DNA of 64,000 bases from Shinisaurus crocodilurus (GCA_021292165.1 CM037877.1:215057350-215121349); one strand, 5' to 3'; shown: positions 1-11,862, counted from the stretch's first letter. Program-made: numbers and translations. Notes: generated from the sequence alone by a model not told the origin.

Positions 1-353
1 GAGGGAGCTGCAAGAGGCAAAAGAGGCCGAGGCTGCTGGGCCTAATATCGTCCACAGTTCCCCCCGCCCCTTAATGCCTACATTGGTGCAGAGAGATCAG
101 GTGAGCAGTCTCTCTCTCTCATTCCTCCCCGCCCACAAAATTCTCCCCGCCCACAGCTGCACGTGTTTGGGGGAAGGGAATTTGGCTAGTGGCTCTCTTG
201 ATATATAAGGGATGGGCCTCTTGATGAGATATTCTTTGTGGGGAAGAAAACCATGTGAAATTTGCATTTAGTCCATAATATACTGCAAAACACTTAAAAA
301 CTCAAGGAAAAAGGAAGCAGTTGTTTTTTGTTATAGCCATCCAGAAACATGAA
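1..353. other. Unassigned left-edge sequence
   Basis: No gene seen. It has a short CT-rich run near 108-120 and two copies of a CCCCGCCCACA word (about 128 and 146). The left end is cut by the window edge. Confidence 0.4.
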
Positions 354-548
354 GGTTTAATGAGCTTCCGCCACTCATTAAAAACCTGGCTGTTCAGGCG
401 GGAATATGGGGTGGGTTAAGATTTTAAAATTTTTATACTGTTTTAAATGTATTTTATTGTTTTTATTCTATGTACATCGCCCAGGGTGGCCGGTTGCCGG
501 CCAGATGGGAGATTAATAAATGTAAATAATAAATAAATAAATAAATAA
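354..548 (+). mobile_element. L2-like LINE 3' end
   Basis: The frame around 366-412 reads like the end of an L2-type ORF2 (FRHSLKTWLFRREYG-like). A non-coding tail follows with the word GCCCAGGGTGGCCGG, then an A/T-rich (TAAA)n end. The same tail recurs at 13654-13795 (+) and, reversed, at 40889-41225, 45402-45722 and 48530-48748, so it is an interspersed family. It is a 5'-truncated copy. Assignment to the L2 clade rests on the C-terminal protein pattern and is an inference. Confidence 0.7.
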
Positions 549-3198
549 TTTACGGTGAGTACTTTGTAGACATAATGAACTCTACAACCAAATTCTAGGC
601 AATTCCCATCAGGAACTTTAAATGTCCCCATCTTGGTCTGTGAATGCAGTGGCCCCTGCTCACACACTGCCTATGCCTTGTTGTGTCTTGGCCCTACCCT
701 ACTAGGTCAGAAGTAGGATTAAGATCTGCTCCATCTTTTGCCAGGTCCTGCAAATGTTTATCACTATGTGGCTTGTCACCAAGAGGCAATTTGTTAAAGC
801 ATTCAAGCCTGCATATTCAGAAAGCCTTGCTGCATCTCCTCCCTTCCCAACCCCTTTCCCATATGAGAAAGGGCTAATTTGGGTATCTTTGCTTAGGCAA
901 AAGGTCAAAGCTCTCAACACGCTGATTACTATTTTTTCTTGGCTCTTACAACCAAGGTTCTTACAACCATTTCTTATGGTATCTCTTTCACATATAGATT
1001 CTCAGAGGTGTACAAAATTATTTAGAGCTGAGCCAAAAGAGGGAAGTTTACAATCAACATATCATGTCCCATTTGCTGATTTTTAAGGAGTTCACTAGGG
1101 AGTGAACAAATTCACAATATGGCAGGCAGCCGTACTCCCCTCCCCTATGGCTATACTGCTCTGCTCCAAACAGTGCTGGAGGCAATGGTATGGGAAACGA
1201 ACTAGGCAACAGCTATTAATTGGGAAATGAAAGCTTTTGCAGATTAGACTGACCTACCAGGCCCCAGTGTCTTGGAAGGATTTGGGGGGTTGGGTTTGGT
1301 CACTTTGTAGTTTCCACTTTGCTCATCCCTCTCCTTCCACCACCCATTCAGAGTAAGAGCAATGTGATGAAGCTTTGTTTTATCCCACAGTGATTCTGTA
1401 TAGTAAAAGTATATTGGCTTTGTATGTAGTGACATGATGACATCACACTCACCATGTGATCTCTGATTAGGTGGAACAACACAGGGAAGCAGGAGAAGAT
1501 TGCAGAGACAGACTAATGAACTTTACATGAAAAACAAAAATGAAAAAGCAAACACAAACGAACCTTATCTACTGGAATCCTGTGAATTTGAAAACAAACA
1601 GTATATAGCGCTATGAACTGGTATGTATTTTTCGGCCACAGACCATTCTAAAAATGTTAGAAGGTATCATTGTCATTATCACCATCATCCAATATTCTTC
1701 TTATCCCTGCTATTTTAAAGTTGGTTGGAGTTTGTCCCTATACCTATTTCTGAATTTTGTTCTGCAGTACACCTGTTGTGTTTAGATAACTCCTTTTCTG
1801 AATGTGTTTAGATGACCCTTTTTCTGGATCGGCAAAGTTGCCTCTTGCTCTGTGTATGAATTGAACTTGGCACGTTACTCTCCCAAAGTAAATGGCAGGG
1901 AGCTTGGCAAACATCAAGGAACGAGGCTTCGGAGCATTTTAAAATCCCCAAGGGTATGAGTGAGCAACCAGAGACTCCCTTGCTGCAATTTCTATGGCAA
2001 CAGCATGAGTTTGAGATGGAAGTTGCATTTAGAATGTCACATGCATCTCAAAAATGTAAGGAGAAGAAACAGCACTCTGTGGAGATTTTTAATTAGGCAG
2101 CACAGCAGTGTAGCCTGTCAGGTTGTTAATATATCTTTAAATGATGGAGAGCTGCATAGCCAAAGGGTGACTAAATGTAAAATGCAAAGGTGTAACAGAA
2201 TCACCATTAGTCTAACAGTAGCAAGCTGGGTTTGCTGCACAATATGTGTTTGCTTGCTGTTCTTCAGTCTGCCCGTTTTCTCCCACCATATTGCTCTTGA
2301 CCACTTCAGAAAATTACCCCAGTAGACAACAAGGGAATGTTGCTCTGGGGCAGTTCAATCACAATTGCCTTCCATCCACAGCCACTTGAAATGCCCCCCC
2401 CCCCAAGCAGTCTGGTGGAAGACAAGAAGATGTATGTTGTTCAGCAACTTCTTTGATAAGGCATACAAATTTGTAGAATTCACATGCAAATATCTGAACT
2501 CACCCTCGGCAAATTCTGAGGAAGAGTTTGAATGCTGAATTTATTCCAGTCATCAAAGATGGCATATGTTCAATAAAAAAGGTGTTTGGCCAGGGAGAGA
2601 GCGAGCGAGTTCTGATTTTACCATTCGTCTGCTCAGTAGGTAGCTACATATTGTGCAAAATGATTCCTTTCAGATAAGTACACCCCATTCTCTCTCATCA
2701 ATCAGCAGGAGCTACCATTCTGAATAACTGATAAGAGCAGTGGGGGGGGGGGATACAATTTTCAATGTGATCTTTTTGGCCAGCACACACATCCATGTCT
2801 GCCCATCTGTCTTCTGTCTGCCTCTACCCTTGCACCTTGAAGAGCCTACATATTCTCTCAAACACATCTGTAACTCTTTCAATCACACGGGCTCTTCAAG
2901 CAATATCCTGTGAGCGTACCTGTTCAAGGTGCCAGTCAACCAGCCACATCCTCTTCTGGGTTAATTCAGCCCTTCCCCAGGCCAGCATTCTGTGACTGAG
3001 CATGCTTGGTCTTCACTGGGCTATTTTGGGATTTCCCTCCCCCCCCTCAATTTAAGGTTATTTCCCTAAAACATTTTTTTTTTGGTATTTCTGCAAATCT
3101 TGGGGTTTCCCCAAGCCTGTTGATCCCTCCCTCTTGCGCATGGATGATGTCATTTTGGCTACATAAGGACCCACGTTCAGATAATGAATTTGCCATTA
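549..3198. other. No gene recognised; ordinary sequence
   Basis: Short frames here (for example 754-1086 and 1960-2325) have no recognisable domain, no splice context and no family resemblance. Homopolymer runs occur at about 2394-2404 (C) and 2743-2752 (G). No clear mobile element was recognised. Confidence 0.5.
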
Positions 3199-3349
3199 GT
3201 ATATAGCAGTGTTCTCCAACCTTGGGTCCCCAGATGTTTTTGGCCTACAACTCCCAGCATGCCCCAGGCAGCTATGCTGGCTGGGGCATGCTGGGAATTG
3301 TAGGCCAAAAACATCTGGGGACCCAAGGTTGGAGAACACTGCTATATAG
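3199..3349. mobile_element. hAT-like foldback MITE with 8-bp TSD
   Basis: The element runs 3207-3341 (135 bp). Two arms of about 61 bp are inverted copies with one mismatch seen, beginning CAGTGTTCTCCAACC and ending GGTTGGAGAACACTG. The flanks are GTATATAG (3199-3206) and CTATATAG (3342-3349), 7 of 8 matching and fitting the nTnnnnAn pattern of hAT target sites. It has no coding capacity, so it would depend on a transposase supplied elsewhere. A left half of the same family lies at 36611-36682, and an older relative at 11715-11862. Confidence 0.85.
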
Positions 3350-3726
3350 GATGACATGGATTTCCTGCAGGTTTCTTCTGGTCTCCCATCTCATCTCCTG
3401 TATTGTGGATAGTGCAAGCCATCCCCCAAAAGATTAATCTAAACCAGGTGTGACTACCACACAGGCAGCATGTAGCCTCCACTGCCCCTCAATGCAGCCC
3501 TCATTGCCCCCAGAGAGCCAGGGAGAGAAAACAGCTACAGAGGCTTGCTAAGGACAAGTTTAGCTTGTTTTCAAGCTGATTTTTTTTGGGGGGGGGTCGC
3601 TGTTGCAGCAGGAAGAGTGCAGCCCACAGGGAGCAGGGGTAGGGAGAAATTGACTCCCAGACCACCCAAAGTTGGTCTGCCCACCCCAGTATAAACTCAC
3701 ATGCAGTTTCTGTAATTTCTCCATAT
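3350..3726. other. Unassigned sequence before the L1
   Basis: No gene seen. A T/G homopolymer run lies at about 3581-3597. The end of this stretch (3727-3743) is the left target-site duplication of the L1 insertion. Confidence 0.4.
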
Positions 3727-3743
3727 GAAATGAGAATCACATG

Positions 3744-4846
3744 GAGGATTTTCCAGAGAATGTTAGACATTTAGAACGAATTTTTAGAGAGAAAAGGGTA
3801 ATAAAATTAATGGATTGGCTGGGAAAAATGGAGACAAGACAGCAAATAACTGTCATAGGGTTGGGGCAGGAAGAATTTCGTGGTTAAATTTAATTCAACT
3901 AGTACAATGGGGTAAGAAATGGAAGAGGAGACAGGAGCATGAAAGAGATTTCACCGCATTTGAGCAGTTGGTTATGTCTAGAGAACTTATAGAAGGAAAT
4001 GCATCAGCCAGGGGTCTTACAAAGATGTTATATAAAATGTTATATAAAATTTTGCAGAAATCAGAAGAGCAAGCGGAAAATCTTAAAATAGTTTGGGATA
4101 CAGAGTTTGAAGAGGAAATATCAAAGGATGAGTGGAACAAGATTTGGGATAGGCGAATATTGAAAAATATGTCAATAAGAATTAAAGAGAATTTTTACAA
4201 GCTAATTTTGAGATGGTATTTGACTCCAGTGAGATTAAATAGAATAGATAACAAATGTTCTCCAATGTGCTGGCGAGGGTGTCAGGAGCTGGGTACATAT
4301 GCTCACATGTGGTGGAGTTGTAAAAATGTAATGGATTTTTGGAAAATGATTTTTGAAGAAATATCAGAAATTGTTGGAGTTGATCTAGAGGTTTGTCCTA
4401 AATTAGCTTTGCTATCAATAACTGAAAAGGTGACCGGTCCTCAAAATGTTAAAGAATTAATTATAAATTTGTTAACGGCAGGTAGATTAATGATAGCAAG
4501 GAAATGGAAAACTCAGCAAGTTTTCACTATTACCGATTGGTATAAAGAAGTATGGGATATGGCATTAAATGATATGTTGACTTGTAATATCAAATGCAAA
4601 AGGGATCAATTAAAGAAAAATATTTTTAAGGATATTTGGGGTTTATTTTTGGAATATGTGTTAAAAAAGGGGAAAGGGAGTATGCCCTGTCAAGATACGT
4701 TGTATTTTTGGAATAATGAACAATTATAGAGATACTGTATTATTTGGTCCCGTGGTGATGGGAGCACTATATAAGTTATGTGTGTGTTATTTTCTTTGTA
4801 TTGTTGAAAAATTTTAAAATAAAATATTTTAAAAAAAGAAAAAAAA
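3744..4846 (+). mobile_element. 5'-truncated L1-type LINE with perfect 17-bp TSD
   Basis: The insertion is flanked by identical 17-mers GAAATGAGAATCACATG at 3727-3743 and 4847-4863. It carries the C-terminal part of an L1-type ORF2, a short 3' UTR and an A-rich tail (about 4814-4846). A long TSD, an A-rich tail and 5' truncation are the marks of target-primed reverse transcription. The same family appears reversed at 39281-39848. The perfect TSD suggests a fairly recent insertion. Confidence 0.9.
3815..4729 (+). pseudogene. L1-type ORF2 C-terminal fragment
   Basis: About 304 residues remain open, against well over 1000 in a full L1 ORF2, so the endonuclease and reverse transcriptase domains are lost to 5' truncation. 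The middle holds the Cys-rich motif typical of L1-type ORF2 ends (C-x3-C-x3-C followed by HMWWSC, about nt 4249-4322). The tail after it, with an IARKWK-like stretch and W-rich segments, resembles the end of other L1-type ORF2 proteins and matches the reverse copy at 39447-39848. Position 3815 is a TTG inside the frame and not a real start; an in-frame TAG lies upstream at 3785-3787. It is not expected to make a working protein. Confidence 0.85.
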
Positions 4847-4929
4847 GAAATGAGAATCACATGAAAATGGCATCATGGGTTGTTAAAAGAAATGGAAGAA
4901 CCTAAAACTATACATTTAGATTTTGGAAC

Positions 4930-5144
4930 AGATTTATTTATTATATTTATACCCCGCCTTTTTTCCTGCAAGGAACCCAAAGCGGCTTACATAATCCTCC
5001 TGTCCATTTTATCCTCACAACAACCCTGTGAGGTAGGTTAGGCTGAAAGTCAGTGACTGGCCCAAAGTCACCCAGTGAGTTTCATGGCTAAGGGGGGACT
5101 AGAACCCGAATCTCCTCAGTCCCAGTCCAACACTCTCACCACTT
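4930..5144 (-). mobile_element. CORE-type tRNA SINE, 5'-truncated
   Basis: Read on the minus strand, this copy has the B-box region (GGTTCTAGTCC-like), a MIR-like core ending in CCTCACAGGGTTGTTGTGAGG, and a tail related to GGCGGGATATAAATA. It matches the full copy at 43464-43730 but lacks the A-box end. Polymerase III SINEs of this build need a LINE partner for movement. Confidence 0.85.
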
Positions 5145-5145
5145 G

Positions 5146-6029
5146 ATATTAGCTTATCAATTGTATTACAAAGACATCAACGACAAACATGAATCAACAG
5201 TGAGTTGTTCCCACTCATTAATAAATGTTGTTTTGCCATTCAACATATCAATTATTTTTTTAAGCATATGCCAACCATTTTTTAAAAAATCATGCAGAGT
5301 ACTCACACTGCTTCAGAGAAGACCCACAGATTTCTGTAGAATATAGTTTCAAATACGCACATTTCTAAACTCTTTCCGTCAATCGTTCTAAGAAAACAGC
5401 AACATTGTCTCATTGAATAGAGTCTACAACATAGCAAGCTGGAATTATAGGTAGCACAAAGCAGATACGTTAGTTCCCACACACACACCTGGACCCATTG
5501 CCACTGCCACCCACTGTATTGATCACAACTAGGAAAACAGCAAAAAAAATGACACAAAAAGAATATTTACAGTGTCAGATATGAAGTTATTGATCAAAAG
5601 GGACTAAAACAACAATGAGGGAGAAGTCAGAAGGGCACTTCAACCCAGGCTAAAAGTCCCAGACACTGGATCAGACTTTCTGGGTTATTAAAACATTGGA
5701 GTAAGAGGGAGGGAGGAGAAGAGCTAAAGAGGAGAAGGTCTGAAGCTGCAATCCTACACACATTTATTGGGAGTAAGTCCCAGTGAACTCATAGGATTGT
5801 GCCATTAAGTGTCCACTGAACATGAATCATATTTTCTACTGCAATGCTCATGTTTACATTATACTCTGTATTCTGAGCTTTTTTGACCCAAGAGAATGTA
5901 GAACAATGCTGAACACTATTTCCTTTAAAGGGGTGGGGGTCAGTTAAATGCTATTTAACAGCATTTTTATGCCACACACTAACAAAGGTACTCAGGATTG
6001 CTTACCATACAAAAGAGGTGACTCCTAAG
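5146..6029. other. No gene; short MITE-like repeat inside
   Basis: The only repeat recognised is at 5749-5812, which starts with GCTGCAATCCTA and ends with ATAGGATTGTGCC, a member of the CAATCCTAT foldback group described elsewhere. The rest shows no feature. Confidence 0.5.
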
Positions 6030-6470
6030 AGGTCAAACTATAAAACCTAAATACAGCATAAAAACCAGCAGCAGAGGATAACATTAATATAATACAGCAG
6101 CATCTGAAATTTTGCAGGTCAGAAATGTCACAAGATCTCTGTCTAGACTGCTAAAGAATTTAAGATTAAAAATGAAAGGCTAAAAGATCTTCACCCGGCA
6201 CCAAAAAGCTCAGAGGTTAGGTGCCAGTTAAACTTCTCAGTGGAGGCTGTTCCATAACCAGGGTGCCATCACTAAAAAGGCCCTTTCCTTAGTAATCAGC
6301 CACCTCACCTTGTTCAGTGAAGGCACCTGGAGAAGGGCCACTGAAGCAGATATTAGGATACAGGAGGCAAATATGGGAGGATGCGATTCCTTAAAGTGCT
6401 GAGCTCAAGTAAACCTGCCACAGAGATTATGAGTCGTGTGCCTCTTGTCATCAAATCTAAAGATAAAACC
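6030..6470 (-). mobile_element. L2-like LINE ORF2 3' piece (antisense)
   Basis: The minus strand between 6190 and 6310 reads like the L2-type C-terminal motif around RAF-VMAPWLWNSL, broken by stops. The lower-coordinate side carries an A/T-rich 3' UTR-like tail. The same pattern is found in better shape at 63390-63530 (+). It is an old, decayed copy. Confidence 0.6.
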
Positions 6471-7904
6471 AGCCTATACTTATTTCCCCTTTTGGAAATA
6501 TCCCCCCCAAACAAAAAAATGAAATAAAGAAAGATGGAATGCTGCTCCAGACTGTTCTACTTATGAAGGCTTAACATTTGTCATTTTGCCACAAAAAAGT
6601 ATACCCTAAAAATGAAAATTTACAGAATACAAAGGAACAAATATTAGCCATCTCTTTCCATCCTGCATAATTTGTTTTTCAAAAACTGAGCTACCATATA
6701 GGAATTTTCATATAAAGCCATTCAGACTCAGTACCTATTATTTGATTCTTGTTGTACTTATATTTGCTTTTGGTACCACAAGGATTGGTAAAGACAGAGT
6801 ACTTACAATTTAAATTAAGAAACACTGACTGTGGGGCAGTGGGGAATATAAAATGAAAAACATTTATGTTATCAAATGTTTTTGGTAGGATATTTTTTAT
6901 TTGGGGCCTATTTACTTTGCACCCACAAAGGCAATCCAGATGTTTCCAGAGTCTTCAGATCTGATACAATACTACTTGCACTGGTAGTCCCTAGGAGGCC
7001 CTGTGATGATTATGAAGCTGGAGCTAGATGATTGTCCTATCCTACTTTGGTCTGGCCTGTACACCTCTCAGTCAAGGAATAATGTTAGATTATGCCCAAG
7101 TACACCAACTAATTAACAACACCTACATTGAACACCTTGTTAAGGAGCAACTTGGGATGTCTTTTCCCAAGAGAACACATTTTTCCCCACAGGAAATCCA
7201 AACTTCAGTTTCTGCTGTGGTTTGTTGGATTTTATGTTTATTTTACCTTCTCCCAGTCAAATCTAATAATAAAAATTACTCCAAACTGAAATTGTCACTT
7301 TCTAAAAACAAGAAAGGGAACTCTTATTTTTTTAATTGCCTCAAATGTATGGGAAATTGAAAGTGTATAGTTTTTGCAATTACATAGTTATGCACTTTTA
7401 GAAGTCATGGACATTTCCAGAAACAACATTCATTACCATTCATTTAATACCACACAATGAAAATAAGGTTCTAAATAAAATGTTCACAAAAGCTGAATTT
7501 CAATTTGCTCTATTTCCAAACAGTTAAAACGACAGTTTTTCAGGAACAATTTTTCAGAAGTGTTAAAAAAAAAACACCACACACTTCCCCCCCCCTCCAA
7601 CATTGTAAAAATATTACCAGTTTGTTTATTTTCCCTCTCCTCAACTTTGCCTCAGTGGTGCCATGACATAGCCAAATCTGTCTGATTATGTAGCATAGTG
7701 ATGCCATCCTGTTCACTACATAATCCATGATACGCTAGCATCACTCATATGACTCATTATGCTTTATTGCAACCCTGACCCCCTTGGAAGAAGGGAAGGA
7801 TATCAATGTGAGTAAGGAAGGAAGGCTGCTGTGGAAGCAGCTGAAGATAGGGAAAATAATAGCACTGAACAGGATCAGGAAAAGATGTGCATTCACATAA
7901 ATAT
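6471..7904. other. No gene recognised
   Basis: Short frames (7028-7360 and others) have no recognisable domain. Homopolymer A and C runs lie at 7566-7596. Nothing else supported. Confidence 0.5.
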
Positions 7905-8212
7905 CCAGTTTGCATATAACCCAGCATTTCATGGCTTAATTGATGAACCCACAATTTGCTGTGGCACATGCTGTGGGCATTTTGATATTCAACCCCTGAT
8001 CAGGTCTATTGGGGGTTGCTACATGAGATCTGAACCCAGACACTATAGGGTAATTGTGGGCTAAATAACCTACAAGCAGCAAGTAAGCAAACTCTGGGTC
8101 GTTTAACCCATGATTAACCCATAGTGTCATGTAGTAACCACCAATCACCTCGATCAGGGGTTGAATATACAAAAAGGCTGCAGAACACATTTAACCCCAC
8201 AATTTGCCACAA
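7905..8212. mobile_element. Foldback (MITE-like) element
   Basis: Arms at about 7947-8030 and 8122-8210 are imperfect inverted copies. Both contain TATTCAACCCCTGATC in opposite senses, together with a GTTGCTACATGA / TCATGTAGTAACC pair. No coding capacity. The superfamily is not determined because ends and TSD are eroded. Confidence 0.65.
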
Positions 8213-8334
8213 TTATGTGCAAACAGCAGTGTTTTCAGCAGACATCTCCATTTGCTAGTTTTGGTCCCCAAACTGAAACTGGAGAATATTTAGCAAGTCC
8301 TACTTCAAACTAAACTCATCTTGTGTTCCAACTC

Positions 8335-8637
8335 TAAGGGCCAAACTAAATGTTCTTGTAATCATGCAAAGCTAAGCTATGAGTGCTTGGTTTATTTACT
8401 CCAGAATAAGCATGTACAGCCTCAATTCAGATCAAGACTGCAGCACTCCAGGAACAGAAGTTAGTGGTCAATAGAAGATTTATTTATTTTTTTACCCTAC
8501 CTGGAGGGGGGGTAAAACACAGAATGCAGCAGCCCTGATATGAATCAAGACCATGTGCACTTACACTGGAGTAAACAAACCAAGCACACATAGCTCAGCT
8601 ATGCATGATTACACTTCTCCTTAATTTGGCCCTAAGT
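8335..8637. mobile_element. Foldback (MITE-like) element
   Basis: The left end AGGGCCAAACTAAATG pairs with the right end TTAATTTGGCCCT. The next segments (AATCATGCAAAGCTAAGCTATGAG and the reversed match near 8590-8612) also pair. The centre is unrelated sequence with a short L2-like tail remnant near 8478-8510. Diverged arms suggest an old insertion. Confidence 0.7.
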
Positions 8638-9108
8638 TGTGCCATTAAGTTGAGCTTACAATCTAGCTGACACAAAGCCAACTGTCTTCTGTTAAGGCAA
8701 GTAGCACTCTGGATGGGTGTTACTCCATTTATTCAAAATAAGAAAGGCATTCAGTAATGGGACAAAACTTTCCAAACACACCAACCAAGATAATACATTT
8801 TGTGATCATTTCTATACCCTAGCAAACAACTGTGGGTCACAAAACCATAAACCAGAGGCTAATGGATTTTCAACAACATGCTCCATCCCTTTGCACAATT
8901 TTTAATTTGTATTGATCTTCTCTGTTCTGTTTTGGTCTTACCAGTGTCAGCAGGTTAGAAATTGCTTTGAAGAGAGTGAATGTCTATGAAAGAGCAGGGA
9001 AATAAAAAGCAAACACACTCCCATGTGTGCATGCACGCTTTTTGCAAAAATAATTGGAAGAGAATGGCAGCGTTCTGCTATGGCTGGATCACGCTCAGCA
9101 TTAGGTTA
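8638..9108. other. No gene recognised
   Basis: No supported feature in this stretch. Confidence 0.5.
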
Positions 9109-9765
9109 AACTAAAGGGCAATCCACAAGCAAGTCAATAAGCAGGCAACAATCAAAGGCACAGTTTTACCAGGCAAGAGAGTTCAAAAAGAGAAGTCTGA
9201 AGAACAGCCAAGGTCAAAACACAGATAAGCAGTCCAATACAATACACAGTCCAAGAAGCAGAGTCAAGCAGGAGCCCAAGGTCAGTAGCAGAAATGTTCA
9301 ATCTTGGCACAAGGTCAGCAGCACTAAAGTAGGCATAAGACATTGTTTCCAGCAATCACTAGACTGATATGGCAGGCTTATATTGCCAGAGCTTCCTGAG
9401 CCCCACCCAGGGCTCAGGTGCAGTTTGCTACAGGCCTTGTTCCTGAGAAGTCCCTTCCTCTTGAGGAGTCCTTCTTTCTATTCAAGCACTTCTCCTTAAA
9501 GGAGCTCTACTGGCCTGCCTCTTGAGGCAACGATGCTCTCAGGGGCTAGGTGCTCACCCAGCCACTGCCTCAGAGGTGGAACTCCCCTCCTCCTGTGGGG
9601 ACAGAACCATGGTTACCTCCCCAAAGGGCCCAGGCTCCACTGGGTCTTCTGCTATGGGTGGCTCCTTGGTGTTGGCCATCTCTGAAAGCTCTAGCTTCTT
9701 CTCAGAGGAGGATTCCTCCAGCAGGGGCATGACAGGCAGAAGGGCTTCTACAGGTCATGTTAATG
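9109..9765 (-). mobile_element. Family A repeat, LTR-retrotransposon-like, copy 1
   Basis: On the minus strand this repeat holds a short Glu/Ser-rich open frame (about 9765 down to 9560), a TATA-like GCAATATAAGCC near 9380, and a CT/TG-rich leader with TGCCTGGTAAAACTGTGC (about 9160). The same order of parts is seen in copy 2 (50122-50202 plus 51958-53140). A promoter followed by an untranslated leader points to an LTR or LTR-like element, but no LTR pair, primer site or pol frame is visible, so the class is an inference. Confidence 0.5.
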
Positions 9766-9767
9766 AA

Positions 9768-9828
9768 CAACATAATCCTACATATTTTCAATGGAACTTA
9801 CTCCTAGGTAAGTGAGCACAGGATTGCT
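9768..9828. mobile_element. CAATCCTAT-group foldback remnant
   Basis: Starts with ATAATCCTACATATT and ends with CACAGGATTGCTGCC around a TTCAATGGAACTTACTCCTAGG core. This is the reversed form of the group seen at 12055-12148 and 56484-56574. Confidence 0.55.
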
Positions 9829-11207
9829 GCCTAAACTTATAAATGTAGGGAACCTTTGCTACAACATGCATTTAAGAAATAAAGTTGTCCAACATTCATA
9901 GCCTCATACTGGCCTGTATGAATGATATGTTTGCCTCTTCACTTAATCCATAGAGGGCCCATCATAGAAAGTCATTTGGACTGATCTCCAAAATGGTTTA
10001 AATAAAAACATTATGTAGAATGGCCCCAGGCAGTTAATCCATATTTATTTAAAACATATCTTGTTCTTGCCCTTCCTCAGAGGACCTCAAGGCAGTTATA
10101 TCAACAAAAAAGATACTCTGTGAAGTACACAGAAAACCAGTTTCAGCTTCTAGTATTGACTACCAAAATTGTTATTTATTTGAAACATATCCTACTTTCC
10201 ATCCTAAGAGTTCAAGTTGGCTAACAACAAGAAGACACATAAATGAATAATTAAAAATATCCTTTACAGTTTAATAATAAAAAAACACTAAAAGAGCAGC
10301 AGTGAATAAAATTGCAGCAACAGTTAAAATACTTTAAAAAACACAGAATGAGATCTAAAAAACAAACAGATTACATACCTTCCTTTTTAGGAAGGTCTTT
10401 ACCAAATTCTGGAAGGCCATCAATTAGTATGCATCCTAATTAGTATGTATCCAGGAACCATTCTGGGGATGTAAAGAGTTGCTTTGGAACCATCAGATTG
10501 ATACAAAACATTAAATCAGAAATTGGCAAATGACTAAATGTGTAATAATCTACCTTCAGATAGATTTATAGCTCAAGGTTTAGAGACCCCCACTTTAGCT
10601 TTCAGACCCTCTAGCTGTGCCAAAAATCCCAGTATAGTGCCATGTGTCCACTACAAATGTAGCACAACTAATTTCCTACTAGTTAGGGGTATTTTGGTAC
10701 AAAGGGTTCTCAGCAGGGCACATGGTGCTTTAAGTGATCTACATGTGTCTTCAACCCTACAATGTTATATTTTAAAGAGAAATAGAGAAAAAGACAATGC
10801 ATATGAAAGTCAGCAAGCATGCAAACAGATATAGTCAGGTAATTGGAATGTGCAGTAAAGCTGTAGAATGAGAATACAAGGTCAAGGCAACTGCTGGGAA
10901 TAAACATGTTTGATGCCTACAAAAGTCAGAGAATGAAGTAGTGAGGGGGGGGAGGATTCTGATTATGGCTTTGCTCATGAGTTCTGCCTGTATGAGTCAT
11001 TCTTGCCTCCTAATCCATTGTTCATGATGGCCATATTGTATCATGCTTTAAAGTGAATACTGTATGTTACTGTTGGTGGATGAGCCTAGAGGCTGGTATC
11101 TGCAGACCAGAGACTGGTAGCCATTTTTCATACCTACTTCCCTTCCCTTCTCTCCCTCCCTCCCTTCCTTCCTAATTGTCTAATTCTCTGATATTTTGTT
11201 TCGGCAT
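9829..11207. other. No gene; two decayed L2-like tails
   Basis: A/T-rich antisense LINE tails are seen at about 10036-10110 and 10165-10430; each begins with a TTATTTAAAACATAT-like word and the second ends near TTCTGGAAGGCCATC. A CT-rich run lies at 11139-11173. The rest shows no supported feature. Confidence 0.5.
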
Positions 11208-11316
11208 TGCTTGTGGGTTTCTGTGGGCAGCTGGTTGGCCACTGTGTGAACAGAATGCTGGACTGGACTAGATGGACTGGATGCATGGTTCTTCTTATGT
11301 TCATATGCTCTTTACT
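11208..11316 (+). mobile_element. LINE/SINE tail family (TTCTTATGTTC end)
   Basis: Reads CTGGTTGGCCACTGTGTG, then GAATGCTGGACTGGACTAG, then TTCTTATGTTCATATG. Reverse copies lie at 27495-27560, 29248-29305 and 32232-32375. The tRNA-Ala-like SINE at 45844-46040 ends with a related tail. It is probably the 3' end of a LINE shared with that SINE; the LINE clade is not identified. Confidence 0.65.
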
Positions 11317-11714
11317 CCTGTTCAATAAAGAAAGGCCAGTTTACTGCAATTTAGATTTTCCGATGCTGCCACCAATATCAATCAAAAGTGGGATTTGGGG
11401 TCAAATCCTGTGGTTCTTCATGTCTGGAACAAACCAAAATCTACTATGCTTTTGCTGAATTCATCACATGATCATACAGGAAGAAACGGGGATGTTTTCA
11501 TTTTTTCTGCTTCAATAAATGCCACCATCCATCCTTACAGTTTGTATACCCTCACAGGCATGACTAAATACACATGCACAGTAATGAATCTGCAAAAATT
11601 CTGCAGATCTGCATCTGTTTTGGCCCACCCTAGCTTAATCACTGTGTGTGGAAGTGAAAAACTGTAAACACAAATTGACCTACCAAAACCACAGGGGTTG
11701 GCAGTATTTCTAAG

Positions 11715-11862
11715 ACAGCCTTCTCCAACAGGGTACTTTCCAGATGTGTTGGACCACAGCTCCCATCATCCCCGGCCAATGTACCATGCTGGTGTGGTGG
11801 AGGGTGATGGAAGTTGTATCTCAACACATCTAGAGGGTACCAAGTTGGGGAAGGCCGATCTA
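11715..11862. mobile_element. Old hAT-like foldback, relative of 3207-3341
   Basis: The left part (CCTTCTCCAACAGGGTAC, CAGATGTGTTGGACCACAG, CTCCCATCATCC) is echoed in reverse on the right (GATGGAAGTTGTATCTCAACACATCTAGAGGGTACCAAGTTGGGGAAGG). Arms are diverged and no clean 8-bp TSD was found. Confidence 0.7.
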
